DNA from: Carya illinoinensis
Lineage: Eukaryota > Streptophyta > Magnoliopsida > Fagales > Juglandaceae
Assembly: GCF_018687715.1 (NCBI RefSeq)
Contig: NC_056758.1
Span: 28,336,967 to 28,400,966 of the forward strand
DNA: 64,000 nt
Direction of reading: 5' to 3'
A model generated the notes under the pieces. It saw only the letters and a list, made by a program, of their open reading frames with translations, did no database searches and was not told where the DNA came from. Positions 58,939 to 64,000 of the stretch are shown in pieces. Positions within the stretch are counted from its first letter, which is position 1, and each line of letters opens with the position of its first letter. The position numbers and the translations under genes are program-made.

Positions 58939-60956
58939 TGTGACGCCCCCAAATCCCACGTACGAATACGGAGAAATCGAGACGTCGGGATGATGACAAC
59001 ACGGGTCACCACCCTATCACCAAGTGCCAAGTGTGTGTACATGCAACAAGTGTGCAAAAGAAAACACGCAGCAGATAAACAGAGTCATATAACTAAGTAC
59101 CAGAATTTTTCTTTGTTTAATACAAACCCGTTCAAAATATACATAATAAAATATTACAAGCTACAAATATTGTTTCAAAACCAACTACAAGATATAAACT
59201 CCAAATCAATACTCCGACAGAGCCTCCTCCTAGGGCTCAGCCTCCTCCTCCTTCTCGATCTCTGCATCAAAATCTACAGTACCAAAATGGTGCCGCAGGT
59301 AAGTAAAGATCCAAATGGCACTAGATAAAAACATATTAAACTCAAACAATATGCATGAAAGAATGCAAATGCACATGACCCGTAAACCACATTTTTTCCA
59401 CGCACGCCAAAAAATCCCATTTGGCCCAAAAAACGTATTTATTTCCAACTCATGCCAAAAGTCTCATTTGGCCCAAATCCAACTCAATTCAATAACCAAT
59501 TAATCCGAATGCACCTTGACCTCCCCTAGGGATCATCCGCATACCCTGGCTCCTATCGTCACACCACGAGTAACGACCGTGCGTATGAATTCATAACGAG
59601 CGATGCCCAGTTCCGTGATCCGCACGCACGTAGCCAAGTATCCTCTAGCCCTCGCCAGCGAAGGGCCACAGAGTCGGTACGAGAGCGTTACCATCCCGCC
59701 TGCTCCTGTTGTCGCCCAGGGACAACCCAGGGGACCTCACTCAATATATTACGCTCCCGAGTGACCAGAGGAGCTCCACTGAGATAATACCCCATCTTGG
59801 CTTGGGGTCGTGATACACACGCACCCGAAAATCCATTAACACAAACAAAATCGAATTTTCTCAATTTAAATAAAAATGCACATGAATGCATCATGCAATG
59901 CACGCCTCAAGATACAAACCAACCAACCAATCACAAAAACAACAAAACCAAGCAACTCTGTCCTCAATCCATTCGACCCCCGAACTCCTCGGACTCAGTC
60001 TGGAATCAACCAAGCAGTCAAATAATTTATTGTAAGAGCAAAAATATATTTAAATCAAAAATAGAGTTTGGAAAATACTTACAACGCTATAAGATATTTT
60101 TCGAAGGATCATGACGTTGCAAACGGCGGAGAAAAAAATAACGTAATAGTGTATTTTACACTATGACTGTGGGTTGTAAATTACCCACTTTCGAATAGGA
60201 ACAAACCAATACACGAAATTGATAGGGAATGGTCTAGAAATGTTTATGAAGCTAATGGAAGTGAGTTTTAGCCGTGGGTGGCGATGGAAATGGCGGTGGA
60301 AGTGCAAAAATGGGCAGATCAGAGTTGAGCTCGTGGGAGCTGCTCCGGCAATGTATCGAGGCCGAAAATGGGTGGGTTAAGATGACAAGAGGTAGGGGAT
60401 GAAGTGGTGAAGAGGTGGTGGCCGGAGGTGGAGCGACGACGCCGAAAATGGCTCAAAGCCGTGCAGCTTAGATGGGCTGTAGGGGGTTAACGGCAGCACA
60501 AATGGGGCTGGTTTTTGGTGGGGTGGTGCGCCGGCCAAAGGGGAGTTGACTGGTGGGGGCTGTGTCGGCCACGTCGGCCGACGGCAGTGGGTTTGGGTGG
60601 AGAGGCTGGACGACGACGGGAGGGAGGGAGAGAGAGCAGGTCGTGTGGGTGTGGAGAAGGAAAAAGAAGAAGAAGAAAAAAAGAAAGAAGAAAAGAAGAA
60701 AAGGAAAAAAAGAAAAAAGAAAAAAGGGAAAAATAAAAAGAGAAAATAAAAGATGGAGAAAGAAAATGAGGTCTGATTCTCACCTCCGGAATCCAAAAAC
60801 TGATCCGACGAAAACGATTTTAAAAGCCATAAAACGACTAAAATAAATTAAACACCACATCAAACTAAAATACAATAATTTAAAATAAAAGAGCTAATAT
60901 ATTAATTAAATTAAAAACTCCTTCAGTGAAAATACACGTAAAAACAAGGTATCACA
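58939..60956 (-). mobile_element. Solo LTR E, Tekay/Del-type
   Basis: TGTGACGCCCCC to GGTATCACA on +, flanked by a perfect CAAAG (58934-58938 and 60957-60961). 2018 bp, the shortest copy. Like A it lacks the three palindromes and has a duplicated GCCAAAA..TCATTTGGCCC block. CAGGTAAGT at 59296-59304. Confidence 0.93.
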
Positions 60957-60961
60957 CAAAG

Positions 60962-61309
60962 GTCTGGATAGGTCTTGTATTTGAGGTTCTAGGATGGATC
61001 TATGTTTTTATGCAATTGTTACCATGTGATCTTAGTTTTGATGTTTATATATGTTTTAAGACTTTAATGTTAAACTTGTGATGTTATTTATTGATGATTT
61101 ACTTCATAGAAGTTTTGGATCTAATGGTTTGATTAAAACCAAACCACAAAGCACTTGGTTCTAGTGAATGGGTGCAAACTGATTGTGTTAAGTATGCTTT
61201 TGTGAAATTTTGTGGTTTTGGCATAATTATTCAAAGTTTGATAGCTCTTAAGAAGGTTTTATGAACATATTGAGAGTATGTTATTGAAATGTTAGAGTTC
61301 TTGAAGTTG
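60962..61309. other. Spacer between LTRs E and F
   Basis: 348 bp, no feature. Possibly the same host sequence as 58628-58933, since both flank E. Confidence 0.5.
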
Positions 61310-61314
61310 TTTTG

Positions 61315-63668
61315 TGTGACGCCCCCAAATCCCCACGCACGGACACGGGGAAATCGAGACGTCCGGATGATGACATCACGGGTCACCACCCTATCGACGT
61401 GCCAAGTGTGTGTAAAATCGACAAATGGGCACGAGAAATACACAGCGAAAAGCAAAGTCAATAACTAAGTACCAGAATTTTTCTTAATTCAATACAAAAC
61501 TATTCAAAACATACATAATAAAACATTACAAAACACAAATATAGTTTTAAACCAAATAACAAAACTTTAACTTTAACTTCAGCACCCCGGCGGAGCCGCA
61601 TCCTCGGGCTCAGCCTCCTTCTCCTCATCCTCGATCTCTGCATCAAAATCTACGGTACCAAAAATGATGCCGCAGGTAAGTAAAATCCAAATACCACTAG
61701 ATATAAAAATATTAAACTCAACAATATGCATGAAAGAATGCAATGCACATGTCCCATAAAATCATAATTTTTCCACACACGCCAAAAACCCATTTGGCCC
61801 CAAAACATAACCAGTAAAACCATTCCTCGCCATTATCCCAGATAATGGCCCAAAACCGCTACCACCATTTTCACAGAAAATGGATCAAAAGCCTTGAAAC
61901 CAAACCTCGCCATTTTCCCAGAAAATGGCCCACATCTGAAAATCATAAAAACAATCCGGTTATGCATGCACTATGGTCTCCCCTAGGGATCATCCACACA
62001 CCCTGGCTCTGTGGCACACCGCAGGTAACGACTACGCATGTGACACCTAAACGAGTGATGCCCAAACTCGTGCCCCGCGCGTACTTGGCCAGGCCATCCT
62101 CTAGTCCCCGCCACTCTAGGGACCACAGAGTCGACACGACAGCGTTACCGTATCGTGCAATCCGGTCGTCGCCATGCGACAACCCAGGGGATGTCACTCA
62201 GTATTATCCACTCCCGAGTGACCAAAGGAGCTCCACCGAGATAATAACCCATCCCGGCTTGGGCTCATGAGACACACGCACCCAAAAACCATTTACACCC
62301 ATAAAACGGGATTTTCTCGATTAAAACAAAATGCACATAAACACAATATGCAACTCACGCCTCATGGCTCAAATAATCAAGCAATCACAAACAACCAAAA
62401 CCAAGCACTCCGTCCTCAATCCATCCGACCCCCGAACTCCTCGGACTCAGTCCGGAATCAGCCAACCAACAACAAATATTTATTGAATGAGCAAAATATA
62501 TTTAAATCTAAAAGTAGGGTTTGAAAAATACTTACAGCGCTATATGGTATTTTTCAAAAGCTCGTGTCGTTGTAAATGGCGGAAGAAAAGCAATGTAACA
62601 GTGTAATTTACACTGTGGCCGTGGGCAATAAATTACCCATTTTCGAACGGGGACAAACCAAGGCACAATTGATAGGGAATGGCCTTGAGATATTTATGAA
62701 GCTAAGGGAAATGAGTTTTGGCCGTGGGTGGTGGTGGAAATGGCGGTCGAAGGCCAGAAAGGGGCTGAACGGAGTTGAGCTCGTGGGAACTGCTCCGGCA
62801 ACGGATCGAGGCTGGAAATGGATAGTTTAGGTCGGCAAGAGGTAGGGAAAGAAGCTATGAAGAGATGGTGGCCGGAGGTAGTGCGACGGCGCCGAAATCG
62901 GTGAAAAATCGTATGGCTTGGAGGAGCTCGTGGTGGCTAATGGTGGCTCGGATGGAGGTGAAACTTGGTGGGGATGTTCACCGGTGAGAGGGGAAGAAAA
63001 CTGGGTGGGTGGTGTAGGCCACACCACTAGCGAGCGGCAGTTCTAGGCTGTGAAAGCAACCGGTGATAGGGGAAAACAGAGCAAGTGCAGTGACTTCCAG
63101 GGGCTCGTGGCGGCTAACGGCTGGTTCGATGGCTTTGAAAATTGGTGGGGATGATCTCTAGTGGGAGGGGAAGAGAATGGTGGGGGTGGTGTACAACACA
63201 GCCGCCGGACGGCGGCGCATCGGGCGGTCAAAAGGGCGATGACGAAATGGAAAGGAGAGCTGCTGTTGCGCACGGGGAGAGGGAAAACGGGAAGAAAAAG
63301 AAGAAGAAAAAGAAAGAAAAGAAGAAAAAGAAAAGGAAAAAGGGAAAAAGAAAAAGAAAGGAAAAGAAATGAGGTCCAATTCTCACCTCTGGAGTCTAAC
63401 AACTGATCCAACGAAAATAAGTTTAAAAGCAATAAAACTTAGAAAATATTTTAAACACAACGTAAAGCTAAAATATAATAAATAACTAGTAAAAACAAAG
63501 TATTTAATTTTAAATCCAAAGACAAGCTAAAATAAATTAAACAGCAATTTAAATTCAACAACAATTAAAATCCAATTAAAATTCGATAATTTAAAATAAA
63601 GGAACTATTATATTAATTAAATTAAAATATTCTTTCAGTGAAAATACACGTAAAAACGGAGTGTCACA
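61315..63668 (-). mobile_element. LTR F, 3' LTR of a Tekay/Del-type element continuing past the window
   Basis: TGTGACGCCCCC to GTGTCACA on +. Unlike the others, the right border adjoins a polypurine tract and gypsy-type internal sequence, so it is the 3' LTR (on -) of an element whose body lies beyond 64000. The expected target-duplication half on the left is TTTTG (61310-61314). 2354 bp, with three palindromes (61830-61927) and the antisense CAGGTAAGT at 61673-61681. Confidence 0.9.
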
Positions 63669-64000
63669 TCCTCCCCCCCTTAAAATAAATTTCGTCCTCG
63701 AAATTTGTGAGATCAATATCAGCGCCAAGCAAGATACAATATGCAACTTAGAGTATACTTGAGAAAATCATACCATCAGCCATTTCCACACAAGTATGAT
63801 TAAAGCTCTCTCCAATTATACTCCTAAAGCAATTCCATCATATTCGTACTAGTCCCCCAGTGATGCATCACGTCTAGAACTCCTAAAGCAGCCACGTAAA
63901 CTGGAATCACCATATCGTCAAGAACTTCAAAACCACACCCAAGAAAATTCTAAAAATTATTACTTCTTAGAATGAATTGTATTAACCTCAATCAACCTTC
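63669..64000 (-). mobile_element. Tekay/Del-type element, polypurine tract and 3' internal end
   Basis: On - the sequence reads TTCGAGGACGAAATTTATTT then AAGGGGGGGAGGA just before the LTR. This ending (a frame with FEDEIYFKGG running into the polypurine tract) is characteristic, from memory, of Tekay/Del chromoviruses. A stop TAA lies about 35 codons upstream in that frame, so the visible end is damaged or non-coding. RT and integrase are outside the window. Confidence 0.75.

Noticed and set aside
61845..62270. 141-codon frame on + as a gene
   Set aside because: Antisense to LTR F, broken or absent in sister copies.

Overview
This is nuclear DNA of a flowering plant, almost certainly a woody dicot. 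It is AT-rich, has intron-containing genes with GT/AG junctions, and is filled with nested LTR retrotransposons (Athila, Tekay/Del, Reina and copia types). Three Tourist-like MITEs rich in CATCTCATC-type motifs resemble a family I associate with Fagales such as walnut and hickory; that species guess is inference from memory. No bacterial or viral genome, CRISPR array or rRNA gene is visible.

Layout. (1) 1-12033: a degenerate Athila-type Ty3/gypsy element on +, whose 5' LTR begins before the window. A solo Tekay/Del-type LTR (6834-8892) sits inside it. (2) 12034-28815: a heavily nested composite. It holds a CACTA-like end, a long SIRE-type copia LTR, a complete but broken copia element on - (14176-18534), a hAT-like MITE with an 8-bp target duplication, and a Reina-like chromovirus (21109-26402) that split a TM9SF pseudogene. 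The TM9SF fragment is followed on the same strand by PPR, poly(A)-binding-protein and NEAP-like coiled-coil fragments, giving a multi-gene chimera. Related direct repeats lie at 12544-12836 and 27854-28815. (3) 28816-46248: the quiet, gene-bearing part. It has a membrane-anchored ubiquitin-fold (MUB) gene on - with its last exon not found, and two CC-type glutaredoxin genes on - (37274-37576 and 41098-41406), plus a LINE 3' end, a MITE, a miRNA-like foldback and a 359-bp tandem duplication. (4) 46249-64000: Tekay/Del LTR territory. Solo LTRs lie at 46249, 50964 (carrying another solo LTR in opposite orientation) and 58939. A sixth LTR (61315-63668) is still attached to internal sequence that runs off the right edge. 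Two of these LTRs lie inside an 8.4-kb CACTA transposon (48582-56986, TSD AGA).

How the parts relate. The only genes likely to function are MUB (lipid-anchored ubiquitin-like protein, if its 3' exon exists) and the two glutaredoxins (redox co-regulators of TGA transcription factors). Everything else is a record of transposition: target duplications and nesting give the order of insertion, and LTR divergence counted by eye (about 3% Athila, 8% Reina, 8% copia) gives relative ages. The most unusual feature is the same-strand chimera of unrelated host gene pieces at about 19.4-27.8 kb. Second is the six-copy LTR family, which splits into two structural subfamilies and keeps coding-like patches.
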